Assembly (NCBI GenBank): GCA_964438695.1
Contig: CAYTKP010000011.1
Span: forward strand, 1-26,601
Source of the DNA: Phoenicimicrobium sp964438695
Lineage (GTDB): Bacteria > Atribacterota > Phoenicimicrobiia > Phoenicimicrobiales > Phoenicimicrobiaceae
Direction: 5' to 3'
DNA length: 26,601 nucleotides
Below are positions 9,353-16,355 of this stretch, in pieces. Each line of letters starts with the position of its first letter. The stretch's first letter is position 1. The translations under genes and the position numbers were made by a program. Under the pieces are notes generated by a model, which saw nothing but the letters and a program-made list of their open reading frames with translations, searched no databases and was not told the DNA's origin.

Positions 9353-9475
9353 ATAGTTACCCCACCTAAACAATTAATTAATTTATATTCGATTATATTT
9401 TTTTTATAGATTAATAAAGGATAAATAAACTATAAACTATAAAGGAAAATATAAGTTTTATAAGGAATTTAAAAA

Positions 9476-9647
9476 TTATCCACAAAGTTAACAGATAGCT
9501 GTGGAAAAGTCAAAAAAGATTTTTTACCTTAAAAAATATTGATTTTATTAAAAAAAGTATTTTTAATAGTTTATTTATAGAACGTTAAACAATTAATTTT
9601 AAAGACTTTTGGAAAGTTATTAACAGTTTATTAACAATTGTGGAAAA
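9476..9647. other. DnaA-box cluster upstream of dnaA
   Basis: Five box-like 9-mers: a perfect TTATCCACA at 9476-9484, TGTGGAAAA (reverse TTTTCCACA) at 9500-9508, TTATTAACA at 9617-9625 and 9628-9636, and TGTGGAAAA at 9639-9647. The TTATTAACA copies differ from TTATNCACA at one position and start 11 bases apart, about one helical turn. With the dnaA-dnaN site this makes a bipartite origin like that of B. subtilis, or an autoregulatory operator of dnaA. Confidence 0.75.
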
Positions 9648-9979
9648 CTAAAGTCAATAAATTTATATTAACCTTTTTACAAATATAATTTTGTATTTAT
9701 AATAGCAAAAATCAATTCATTAAGCAAAGATATTTTGTAGATTTTTAAGTAAAGAGCTTAAACCATATCCAATAGTTAGAAATCCGATATTCATATTACT
9801 CTTTCAGTATCGACATTGCCTTGGGATTAGACCAGCTGGTAAAGATCTGCTCTAATTTTGAGTTTATTCTAACTTAAAATCATCCTTTTGTTAAAGGGGA
9901 GCAGTATGGGGGTATTACATATTAAATAATTTTATAACCCACTTATTTAAAACAGATATAACAAGATTTCTTTAAAAAC
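9648..9979. other. Intergenic stretch between DnaA boxes and rpmH promoter; no gene recognised
   Basis: The part at 9655-9750 is very AT-rich and could serve as an easily melted flank. From about 9755 to 9920 the composition becomes more mixed, and there is no open reading frame with a ribosome binding site. I looked for tRNA and SRP-RNA features and found none convincing. The strand reads through stops in all frames I checked by eye, so it may be degenerate sequence or an unknown RNA. Confidence 0.4.
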
Positions 9980-10009
9980 TTGACATTTAGAGGGAATTAA
10001 AGATATAAT
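9980..10009 (+). promoter_or_regulatory. Predicted sigma-70 promoter for rpmH-rnpA operon
   Basis: A perfect TTGACA (9980-9985) and a perfect TATAAT (10004-10009) are separated by 18 bases, 61 bases upstream of the rpmH start. It probably drives rpmH, rnpA, yidD and yidC, which are closely spaced on the same strand. Confidence 0.78.
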
Positions 10010-10070
10010 TTTTCTACTAATTTTAATAATATTGATTACATCTAAAATAATAAAGGAGAAGGTTAATTAA

Positions 10071-10211
10071 ATGAAGCGAACATACCAACCAAATACCAGA
10101 AAAAAATTAAAAGTCCATGGATTTCGCCAGAGAATGAGCACTAAAGCAGGCCGGCTTGTTATAAAAAGAAGACGCCTAAAAGGGCGTAAGAGACTTACCG
10201 TGTCGGGCTAA
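10071..10211 (+). CDS. rpmH: 50S ribosomal protein L34
   Basis: A 46-codon gene encoding the small basic large-subunit protein L34. It has the family pattern MKRTYQPNTRKK, then HGFRQRMSTKAGR and RRRLKGRKRLTVSG, and the usual family length is 44-47 residues. The ATG has AAAGGAGAAGG about 10 bases upstream. It is the first gene rightward of the origin and just ahead of rnpA, as in most bacteria. A strong promoter lies at 9980-10009. Confidence 0.97.
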   Translation: MKRTYQPNTRKKLKVHGFRQRMSTKAGRLVIKRRRLKGRKRLTVSG

Positions 10212-10245
10212 GGAGAAAATATATTTAAAAAGATATTGGAAAACC

Positions 10246-10587
10246 TTGATAAAAAGAAAAATAACCAGAAATGATGAATTTAAGAAAGTTTTTTTAGAAG
10301 GGAAAAGGATTGAAAGCAATAATTTAACATTCTTTTTTTTAAGAAATGGGTATAAATTCAATAGATTGGGAGTTATCGTAAAAAAAGAAATAGGCAAAGC
10401 TGTGGTTAGAAATAGAACAAAAAGAAGAATAAGAGAAGCGTATAGGCATATAAACGAGAAATTATTTCAGGGATATGATATAATTATAATTGCCAAAAAA
10501 AACATAGTTGAATTAAATTATTTTGAAATTTATAATGATTTAGAAAGTCTTTTTAGAAAGAAGAACCTTCTTATAGATGAACAATAA
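10246..10587 (+). CDS. rnpA: Ribonuclease P protein component
   Basis: Protein subunit of RNase P, which helps the catalytic RNA remove 5' leaders from pre-tRNA. The 113-residue protein is basic and contains the conserved RNR motif region AVVRNRTKRRIREAYR, followed by YDIIIIAKKN. The N-terminus (ITRNDEFKKVFLEGKR) matches the family. The TTG start has only a weak TGGA ribosome binding site. It sits 34 bases after rpmH, so it may depend on coupling or read-through from that gene. Confidence 0.94.
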   Translation: MIKRKITRNDEFKKVFLEGKRIESNNLTFFFLRNGYKFNRLGVIVKKEIGKAVVRNRTKRRIREAYRHINEKLFQGYDIIIIAKKNIVELNYFEIYNDLESLFRKKNLLIDEQ

Positions 10588-10638
10588 ATAAGATAAGGAA
10601 GATACATAAAAGTGTATTAAGAGTACATTGAAAATTCG

Positions 10639-10881
10639 ATGAATAGAATAATAATTTTTTTAATAAATTTATATCAGAAGTATATATCCCCCTTAAAACC
10701 GCCTACTTGTCGGTTTTATCCTAGCTGTTCCGAATACGCAGTTCAGGCTTTTAAGGAATATAGTCTTTTAAAAGGTCTAAAACTTTCTATTATGCGGATA
10801 TTACGTTGTCATCCCTTTAATCCGGGAGGATATGATCCTCTTCCTAATCCTTCAAAGAAAAATTTGAATTCATATAAATAA
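10639..10881 (+). CDS. yidD: Membrane protein insertion efficiency factor YidD
   Basis: A small (80 residues) inner-membrane-associated protein that aids YidC-dependent insertion. The family signature is clear: YQKYISPLKPPTCRFYPSCSEYA, then RILRCHPFNPGGYDP, with three conserved cysteines. An N-terminal amphipathic or hydrophobic helix (IIIFLINLYQKYI) precedes it. The ATG lacks a strong ribosome binding site. It lies between rnpA and yidC, the normal position. Confidence 0.94.
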   Translation: MNRIIIFLINLYQKYISPLKPPTCRFYPSCSEYAVQAFKEYSLLKGLKLSIMRILRCHPFNPGGYDPLPNPSKKNLNSYK

Positions 10882-10944
10882 TATATAGAATATAATAAAA
10901 TATTAAAATAAATAAATTAAAAATAAATAATAAAGGAGAAAATT

Positions 10945-11832
10945 TTGGGAAGCTTGTGGAATTCTTTGGGTGATATTTTTGCCAACATTATAGTGTTTTT
11001 TTATAGTTTTACCCACAATTATGGTATCGCCATTATTTTAATGACTATTCTTATTAGGGTAATCTTGTACCCTCTAATGCAAAAACAGATGGTTTCTATG
11101 CGGGAAATGCAGAAGATCCAACCTTTAATGAAAGAGGTGCAAGAAAAATATAAGAATGATAAAGAAAGATTAAATAGAGAATTAATGGCTTTATATAAGG
11201 AACATAAAGTCAACCCTATGAGTGGTTGCTTGCCCTTATTAATACAAATGCCTATTTTGATTTTACTTTTCCAGGTTTTAAGACAATTTAATGAGAAGAT
11301 ATATTCTATCTATAACGGAAATCCAGGGTTTTTGTGGTTGAAGGACTTATCTTTACCAGACCAATTAATTAAGTTACCAGGAAATGGAATTTTTGGAATA
11401 CAATATTTAGGTATAATGCCTTTTTTGATCGCTGGTTCAATGTATTATCAGCAAAAAATGACCGCTGTTCCAGATTCAACTGGTAAAACAGGGGGATCTG
11501 CTGAGCAAACTCAAAAGATGATGACCATTATGATGCCTTTGTTGATTGGGTTTATGAGTTTCAGTCTTCCATCAGGTCTAACTTTATATTGGTTAATTTC
11601 TACTTTATTAGGAATGGGACAACAGTATTTAATAAATAAGAAGATGCCAGCAGTTGCAGAAGTGAGAAGTGAAATTCCCAAGAAAAAAGAAAAAGTAGTT
11701 CCTGAAAAGACCAAGATTTCCACCCCTAGTCAAGAAGAGCCTTGGATTCCTGGATATGGAAAAAAAATAGAAAATGACCCTATTAAAGGAAAGAAAAAGA
11801 GTAAAAAATATAAAAAAGGCAAAAGAAATTAA
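10945..11832 (+). CDS. yidC: Membrane protein insertase YidC (short form)
   Basis: Oxa1/Alb3/YidC family insertase that places membrane proteins alone or with Sec. The 295-residue protein lacks the large periplasmic domain of Gram-negative YidC and shows no lipobox. The first membrane segment is in YGIAIILMTILIRVILYPL, followed by the positively charged cytoplasmic hairpin (QKQMVSMREMQKIQPLMKEV) and then further membrane segments (CLPLLIQMPILILLFQVL, LIGFMSFSLPSGLTLYWLIS). The C-terminus is Lys-rich, as in ribosome-contacting forms. The TTG start has AGGAG upstream. Confidence 0.95.
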   Translation: MGSLWNSLGDIFANIIVFFYSFTHNYGIAIILMTILIRVILYPLMQKQMVSMREMQKIQPLMKEVQEKYKNDKERLNRELMALYKEHKVNPMSGCLPLLIQMPILILLFQVLRQFNEKIYSIYNGNPGFLWLKDLSLPDQLIKLPGNGIFGIQYLGIMPFLIAGSMYYQQKMTAVPDSTGKTGGSAEQTQKMMTIMMPLLIGFMSFSLPSGLTLYWLISTLLGMGQQYLINKKMPAVAEVRSEIPKKKEKVVPEKTKISTPSQEEPWIPGYGKKIENDPIKGKKKSKKYKKGKRN

Positions 11833-11879
11833 TTTAATTATATATAAAAACGAAGTGGAATAAAAAAGAGGGAAGTCTT

Positions 11880-12410
11880 TTGGGAAAGAGTGAAAAAGAT
11901 ATTTCTAATTTCAATCTTACAAAAATAGCCCAAGAAATTTTAGAAAAGTTAGTCAGATTTATTGTTGATGACGAAGAGATAAAAATAATTAGCGATGAAG
12001 AAGAACAAGTTAGTAAAATCATACTAAGGATAAGAACCTCTAATCCTGGAATATTAATTGGAAGGCATGGGCATACACTTGATACCCTTCAGTATATCGT
12101 AAATATTATTGCAAATAAAGGGATTGAAATATCAAAAAGAAGGAAAATTATAGTAGACATTGAAGATTATCAGGAAAAAAGGAAAGAAATTATATCTAAA
12201 TACGCTTATGAAAAAGCAGATATAGTAAAAAAAACTGGAAAGAAGATCGCTCTTTCTTTTATGAATGCGGTAGAAAGAAAGATAGTTCATCTTGCTTTAC
12301 AAGAAGATCCTCTGGTAATAACCTATAGTGAAGGGACAGAACCTTATAGAAAAGTTATCATAGCGCCAAGGAAAAAAGATGAGAAAAATAATAACTTTGA
12401 GATGTCGTAA
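11880..12410 (+). CDS. khpB: KhpB/Jag-type RNA-binding protein (KH + R3H)
   Basis: Predicted RNA-binding protein of the Jag/SpoIIIJ-associated family. A KH domain with the GRHG loop (ILIGRHGHTLDTLQYIV, about residues 57-75) is followed by an R3H domain ending in ERKIVHLALQED and SEGTEPYRKVIIAPR. At 176 residues it lacks the separate Jag-N domain found in longer homologues. In Firmicutes KhpB pairs with KhpA and affects cell elongation. The TTG start has GAGGG eight bases upstream, and the gene follows yidC by 47 bases, the usual neighbour. Confidence 0.93.
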   Translation: MGKSEKDISNFNLTKIAQEILEKLVRFIVDDEEIKIISDEEEQVSKIILRIRTSNPGILIGRHGHTLDTLQYIVNIIANKGIEISKRRKIIVDIEDYQEKRKEIISKYAYEKADIVKKTGKKIALSFMNAVERKIVHLALQEDPLVITYSEGTEPYRKVIIAPRKKDEKNNNFEMS

Positions 12411-12521
12411 AAGGTTATAAATATATAAATAAGAGGAAAGAAAAAATTAGTATTACTATTAGAAGCATAAGAAGTTATGATATTATCCACCGGGTAAATA
12501 TTCATCTTTTTATGCTTTTTT

Positions 12522-12606
12522 GTTAGTATTTCATATATTGGATATCGTACAGGGATCATTAAAGAGTTAGAAAAGAACTTAGCCGTCTTGCTACTGAAAT
12601 ACTAAC
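12522..12606. repeat. 12-bp inverted repeat in the khpB-mnmE gap
   Basis: GTTAGTATTTCA (12522-12533) and TGAAATACTAAC (12595-12606) are perfect reverse complements separated by 61 bases. The 231-base gap has no gene. A related GTTAGTATTT string occurs again just after thrC (about 22010), which hints at an interspersed intergenic repeat. A one-off DnaA-box-like TTATCCACC lies at 12483-12491. Confidence 0.45.
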
Positions 12607-12641
12607 GACTATTCACTATCAACTATTTTGGGAGAAGCACT

Positions 12642-14054
12642 ATGGAATTCTGGGAAAATGACACTATTGCTGCTATTTCTACTCCTATTGGAGAGAGTGG
12701 GATAGGTATTGTGAGATTAAGTGGGCCAAAAGCAATAAAAATAGCCCAAAAGGTATATAGGAATAAAAAATTAAAAAAAATAAATATCGAAGCGTTACCT
12801 ACTTGCACTGCTCATTATGGATTAATAGTAGACCCAAAGAATGAAGAGATAATTGATGAAATTATTTTGATTTTAATGAAAAAGCCAAAAACTTATACCA
12901 AAGAAGATATTGTTGAATTTAATTGTCACGGAGGTATTTTACCGCTAAGAAAGGTTTTGGGAACACTTATTGATTGTGGAGCAAGGTTGGCAGAACCCGG
13001 AGAATTCACTAAAAGAGCTTTCCTAAACGGGAGAATCGATCTAAGTCAAGCTGAAGCGGTAATTGATCTTATACAAGCCAAAACTGATAAAAGTTTACAA
13101 ACATCATTGGCACAATTAGAGGGGAATTTAAAGAAGAAAATTAACAATTTAAGAGATAAGCTGGTGGAAATTGTAGCAAAAATTGAAGCACCCATGGATT
13201 TTCCAGATCAGGATATTGATGAATTAAATATAATAGAAATACAAAGAAGGGTAAAAAGTATTCAAAAAGAGGTTACTATACTCTTAAATACTTTAGATTA
13301 TGGGAAGATATTAAGAGAAGGAATAAATACCGTAATAATAGGTAAAGCCAATGTAGGTAAATCCAGTCTTTTTAATACTTTACTAAAAGAAAGTCGTTCC
13401 ATAGTTACTCCCCTTCCTGGTACAACCAGAGATACCATTGAAGAACTAATTAATATTAAAGGAATAGCTTTTAGAATTATAGATACTGCTGGTCTCAAAA
13501 ATCCAGAAAATGTTGTAGAAGAGATTAGCCTAAAAAGAATGAAAAAATATTTAGAAAGAGCCGACCTAATTTTAGCTATGTTTGATGTAAATACCTCCAT
13601 TTCTGAAGAGGATATGGAAATTATCCAGGAAATAAATAAAGCCAGAGAAAGAAATAAAAAGGCTATAATAATTGAAAACAAAATAGACCTAAAAGAAAAG
13701 ATAGAAAGGCAGAAGTTATTTGAATTATTGAATATTAAAGAGAGCGTAAAAATATCTTTAAAAGATTATATTGGGATAGAGCAATTAGAAGAAGAATTAG
13801 CTAATACAGTCTTTAAGGGAGTGATAATCCCCAATAATGGAGTAATTATAAATAACATAAGACAAGCAGATGCATTGAAAAGAACAAAAAAGGGGTTGGA
13901 ATATGTATTAGAAGGAATAAAAAAGAAAATGCCTTACGATCTTTTAACCATTGATTTAAAAGATTCTTTAGATTCGCTGGGAGAGATCACCGGAGATTCA
14001 GTAAATGAAGAGATAATAGATAATATATTCTCCCGTTTTTGTATAGGTAAATAA
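12642..14054 (+). CDS. mnmE: tRNA modification GTPase MnmE
   Basis: GTPase that, with MnmG, modifies uridine 34 of certain tRNAs. The N-terminal tetrahydrofolate-binding domain begins DTIAAISTPIGESGIGIVRLSG. The central G domain has G1 GKANVGKSS (234-242), TTRDT (261-265), DTAG (281-284) and the NKID motif. The protein ends in FCIGK with the conserved C-terminal cysteine. At 470 residues it is full length. The ATG is preceded by GGGAGAA. The usual partner gene mnmG is not adjacent here: rsmG follows after a long intergenic region. Confidence 0.96.
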   Translation: MEFWENDTIAAISTPIGESGIGIVRLSGPKAIKIAQKVYRNKKLKKINIEALPTCTAHYGLIVDPKNEEIIDEIILILMKKPKTYTKEDIVEFNCHGGILPLRKVLGTLIDCGARLAEPGEFTKRAFLNGRIDLSQAEAVIDLIQAKTDKSLQTSLAQLEGNLKKKINNLRDKLVEIVAKIEAPMDFPDQDIDELNIIEIQRRVKSIQKEVTILLNTLDYGKILREGINTVIIGKANVGKSSLFNTLLKESRSIVTPLPGTTRDTIEELINIKGIAFRIIDTAGLKNPENVVEEISLKRMKKYLERADLILAMFDVNTSISEEDMEIIQEINKARERNKKAIIIENKIDLKEKIERQKLFELLNIKESVKISLKDYIGIEQLEEELANTVFKGVIIPNNGVIINNIRQADALKRTKKGLEYVLEGIKKKMPYDLLTIDLKDSLDSLGEITGDSVNEEIIDNIFSRFCIGK

Positions 14055-14069
14055 ATTATATCTAATAAA

Positions 14070-14085
14070 TGTTCCACGTGGAACA
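14070..14085. other. parS: parS centromere-like site
   Basis: TGTTCCACGTGGAACA is a perfect 16-bp palindrome matching the chromosomal parS consensus bound by ParB (Spo0J). It lies 15 bases after mnmE and about 2.3 kb upstream of the parB start. A second site is at 15520-15535. Confidence 0.9.
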
Positions 14086-14127
14086 TTTTTAAGTGAGAAA
14101 TTTATAAAAGATATTAGGAAAATAAAT

Positions 14128-14147
14128 TGTGGATAAATTGTGGATAA
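14128..14147. other. Tandem DnaA boxes in the mnmE-rsmG gap
   Basis: Two perfect TGTGGATAA boxes (14128-14136 and 14139-14147) start 11 bases apart on the same face of the helix. They lie 43 bases from the parS site. They belong to a 492-base gap (14055-14546) that also holds a second pair of boxes near its right end and has no gene that I can see. Confidence 0.8.
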
Positions 14148-14437
14148 ATTGTAATATTTATAAGTTAAAAGCCCCCTACCTTATTTGCTGAAATACCATC
14201 TTGTCCAAAAAAAAGAAAACAGTGAGTAAGTGAGTATAAGAGAATTACTTATATAAAGTAATCAATCTATTCAAATAAGCAGTTTAAATACTTGAGTTTT
14301 GAGGATAGTTTTTTAGATAGAGGATTGATTTTAAGAGTTTACAAGACTTAAGGAGAAGTAGTGGATAGAACAAAAGGGAATAATTAAAACGTTACAGAGG
14401 TTTAAGGGAACTCACTCTACTAATAATATTTATTTCT

Positions 14438-14482
14438 TAATATTAAAATTACGCTAATCCCCATATGATAATTTTAATATTA
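14438..14482. repeat. 14-bp AT-rich inverted repeat next to DnaA boxes
   Basis: TAATATTAAAATTA (14438-14451) and TAATTTTAATATTA (14469-14482) are perfect reverse complements around a 17-base loop. The arms are entirely A/T. The right arm ends nine bases before the DnaA-box pair at 14492-14511. There is no T-run after it, so a terminator role is unlikely. It could form a cruciform or a melting site. Confidence 0.6.
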
Positions 14483-14491
14483 CCAAGGTGT

Positions 14492-14511
14492 TGTGGATTT
14501 ATTGTGGATAA
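14492..14511. other. DnaA-box pair upstream of rsmG
   Basis: TGTGGATTT (14492-14500, one base off consensus) and a perfect TGTGGATAA (14503-14511) again start 11 bases apart. A further TTATTAACT-like site follows at 14519-14527, just before the rsmG ribosome binding site. DnaA may regulate rsmG from here, or the region may be an accessory origin element. Confidence 0.7.
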
Positions 14512-14546
14512 CTTTGGGTTATTAACTATTGGTTAGGAGAGGTGTT

Positions 14547-15284
14547 TTGTTAAAAGAAGATAAAAAAATATTTGTTCAAGGAGCTCGTGAAATAGGTATA
14601 GAGCTTAAAGAGAGACAGATTGAAAAATTTTCCTGTTATTTGGATTTATTAATTGAGTGGAATCAAAAAATAAATTTAACTTCTTTTAAAACCCCTCGGG
14701 AAATCCTTGTTAAGCATTTTTTAGATTCATTTACTTGTATCAAGGTTATTGAATTGAACTTCAATAAAGTAAAAATTGAAATTGTAGATGTCGGAACTGG
14801 TGCCGGTTTTCCTGGTATTCCCCTTAAAATAATATGGTCCTCCTTTGATCTATACCTAATAGAAGCAACAAAAAAGAAGATTATCTTTTTAGAAAAAGTG
14901 ATAAAGGAACTTGATCTAAAAAATGTTCAGATATTAGAAGGGAGAGCAGAAACCTTAGGGAGAGGCCAAGAAAATCGGGGAAAATATGATATAGCCATAT
15001 CTCGTGCAGTAGCACCTTTAAATATTTTAAGTGAGTACTGTCTTCCTTTGTTGAAGATCGGGGGTCTATTTATAGCCCAAAAGGGAAGGTTGCATCAGGA
15101 AGAAATGGAAATTGGTAATAAGGTTATTCAGCTATTGGGAGGGGAGATAACCAAAGTAGAAAAGATAAAGGTTCCGTTTTTAAACCAAGAAAGGCATATC
15201 TTGGTAATTAAAAAAATTCAAGACACTCCGTTTAAGTATCCTCGAAGAGAAGGCATCCCCCAAAAAAGACCTTTGTGTTTTTGA
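14547..15284 (+). CDS. rsmG: 16S rRNA (guanine(527)-N7)-methyltransferase RsmG
   Basis: SAM-dependent enzyme that methylates G527 of 16S rRNA (GidB family). The family N-terminus includes LLIEWNQKINLTSF and HFLDSFTCIK. The SAM-binding loop is VDVGTGAGFPGIPLKI, followed by the EGRAETLG segment and ISRAVAPLNILSEYCLPLLKIGG. At about 245 residues it is close to the usual length. I chose the TTG at 14547 because AGGAG lies seven bases upstream. An earlier in-frame TTG at 14529 would absorb this site into the gene. It precedes parA, as in many Gram-positive genomes. Confidence 0.93.
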   Translation: MLKEDKKIFVQGAREIGIELKERQIEKFSCYLDLLIEWNQKINLTSFKTPREILVKHFLDSFTCIKVIELNFNKVKIEIVDVGTGAGFPGIPLKIIWSSFDLYLIEATKKKIIFLEKVIKELDLKNVQILEGRAETLGRGQENRGKYDIAISRAVAPLNILSEYCLPLLKIGGLFIAQKGRLHQEEMEIGNKVIQLLGGEITKVEKIKVPFLNQERHILVIKKIQDTPFKYPRREGIPQKRPLCF

Positions 15285-15519
15285 AATATTTTTGGTAATA
15301 TAGATAAAAGCCATTAGCAAGTCAGTCGCTTTGTCTGCTTATAATATTATAGAATATTATTTGTCAGAGAGGGAAGATATCATATAACAATCATATATTC
15401 TCTAAAAATGGGTTTGTATCTAAACCAGATAGTCACGAATGGCCTTGTATAAAACTGTGAAGGAATAACAAAAAACTTAGATGTTTTAGCTAAGCTTACT
15501 CCTCTGACAATTTTGCAAA
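15285..15519. other. rsmG-parA intergenic region; repeats but no gene
   Basis: Contains an 8-bp inverted repeat ATAATATT/AATATTAT with a four-base loop (15341-15360). A 9-bp pair TTGTCAGAG (15361-15369) and CTCTGACAA (15502-15510) forms wide inverted arms. I see no coding potential. With the parS at 15520 and the palindrome at 15542, the gap totals 309 bases. Confidence 0.4.
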
Positions 15520-15535
15520 TGTTCCACGTGAAACA
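15520..15535. other. parS: parS centromere-like site
   Basis: TGTTCCACGTGAAACA matches the B. subtilis-type parS consensus, including the usual single asymmetric position. It lies 58 bases upstream of parA, within reach of the ParB encoded downstream. Together with the 14070 site it makes a two-site parS locus. Confidence 0.93.
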
Positions 15536-15541
15536 TCTATT

Positions 15542-15557
15542 ATGAACAAATGTTCAT
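15542..15557. promoter_or_regulatory. Palindrome upstream of parA, possible operator
   Basis: ATGAACA and TGTTCAT form a perfect 7-bp inverted repeat with a two-base AA spacer, six bases beyond the parS and 36 bases before the parA GTG. It is shaped like a dimer-binding site and shares the TGTT/AACA ends of parS, but lacks its CACGTG centre. Its binding protein is unknown. Confidence 0.4.
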
Positions 15558-15593
15558 TGATTAAATCTGAGTAATCATTTTAGGAGAAATTTT

Positions 15594-16355
15594 GTGGCTA
15601 AAGTTTTTGCCATTACTAATCAGAAAGGTGGAGTAGGAAAAACTACCACTGCTATAAATTTAAGCACTTGTATTTCCCTTTATAAAAAGAGGGTTTTGTT
15701 AATTGATATAGATCCTCAGGGCAACACCAGTAGCGGGATAGGTTTAGATAGGTTAAAGATTAAAAGGTGTGTTTATGATGTTCTAATCAACCAGGTCCCT
15801 ATAAACGAAGTTATTATGCAGACACAGATAAAAAATTTAGATGTTTTGCCTTCTACTATCCAATTAGCTGGGGCGGAAATAGAATTAGTCAACTATATAT
15901 CTCGAGAAAATAAACTAAAGCACGCTATCAGGCCTATAAAAGATAATTACGAATATATAATAATTGATTGCCCTCCTTCCCTTGGTCTTTTAACCTTAAA
16001 TTCTCTTACTGCGGCAGATTCAGTTATTATTCCTATTCAATGCGAATATTATGCTTTAGAAGGTATCAGCCAATTACTAAATACTATAAATTTAGTCCGG
16101 GAAAATCTTAATTCTTCTTTAGAGATAGAAGGCATTTTATTTACTATGTATGATAGTAGAACAAATCTTTCTCGAGATGTAGTTGAAGAAGTAAAAAAAT
16201 ATTTTAGGGGTAAAATATTTAAATCAGTAATTCCCCGAAATGTCAGAGTTAGTGAGGCACCAAGTTACGGGAAACCTGTGGTGGTATATGACAAAAAATC
16301 TAAAGGGGCGATAGCTTATAAAAAATTAGCTAAAGAGGTGATGTTAAATGGTTAA
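15594..16355 (+). CDS. parA: Chromosome partitioning ATPase ParA (Soj)
   Basis: Deviant Walker-type ATPase that works with ParB-parS to segregate replicated origins and, as Soj, can act on DnaA. Walker A is KGGVGKTT (11-18) with the signature lysine. DIDPQGN and DCPPSLGLLTLN are the further nucleotide-binding motifs. At 253 residues it is the short chromosomal type without an N-terminal helix-turn-helix. The GTG start has AGGAG upstream. It overlaps parB by eight bases, so the two form an operon. Confidence 0.95.
   Translation: MAKVFAITNQKGGVGKTTTAINLSTCISLYKKRVLLIDIDPQGNTSSGIGLDRLKIKRCVYDVLINQVPINEVIMQTQIKNLDVLPSTIQLAGAEIELVNYISRENKLKHAIRPIKDNYEYIIIDCPPSLGLLTLNSLTAADSVIIPIQCEYYALEGISQLLNTINLVRENLNSSLEIEGILFTMYDSRTNLSRDVVEEVKKYFRGKIFKSVIPRNVRVSEAPSYGKPVVVYDKKSKGAIAYKKLAKEVMLNG

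Noticed and set aside
9353..9373. TTG start that lengthens dnaA by seven codons
   Set aside because: The GGTGGGG ribosome binding site lies inside this extension and serves the ATG at 9352.
9815..9890. tRNA-like or SRP-RNA-like text near the origin
   Set aside because: The arms do not pair into a cloverleaf and the conserved SRP loop is missing.
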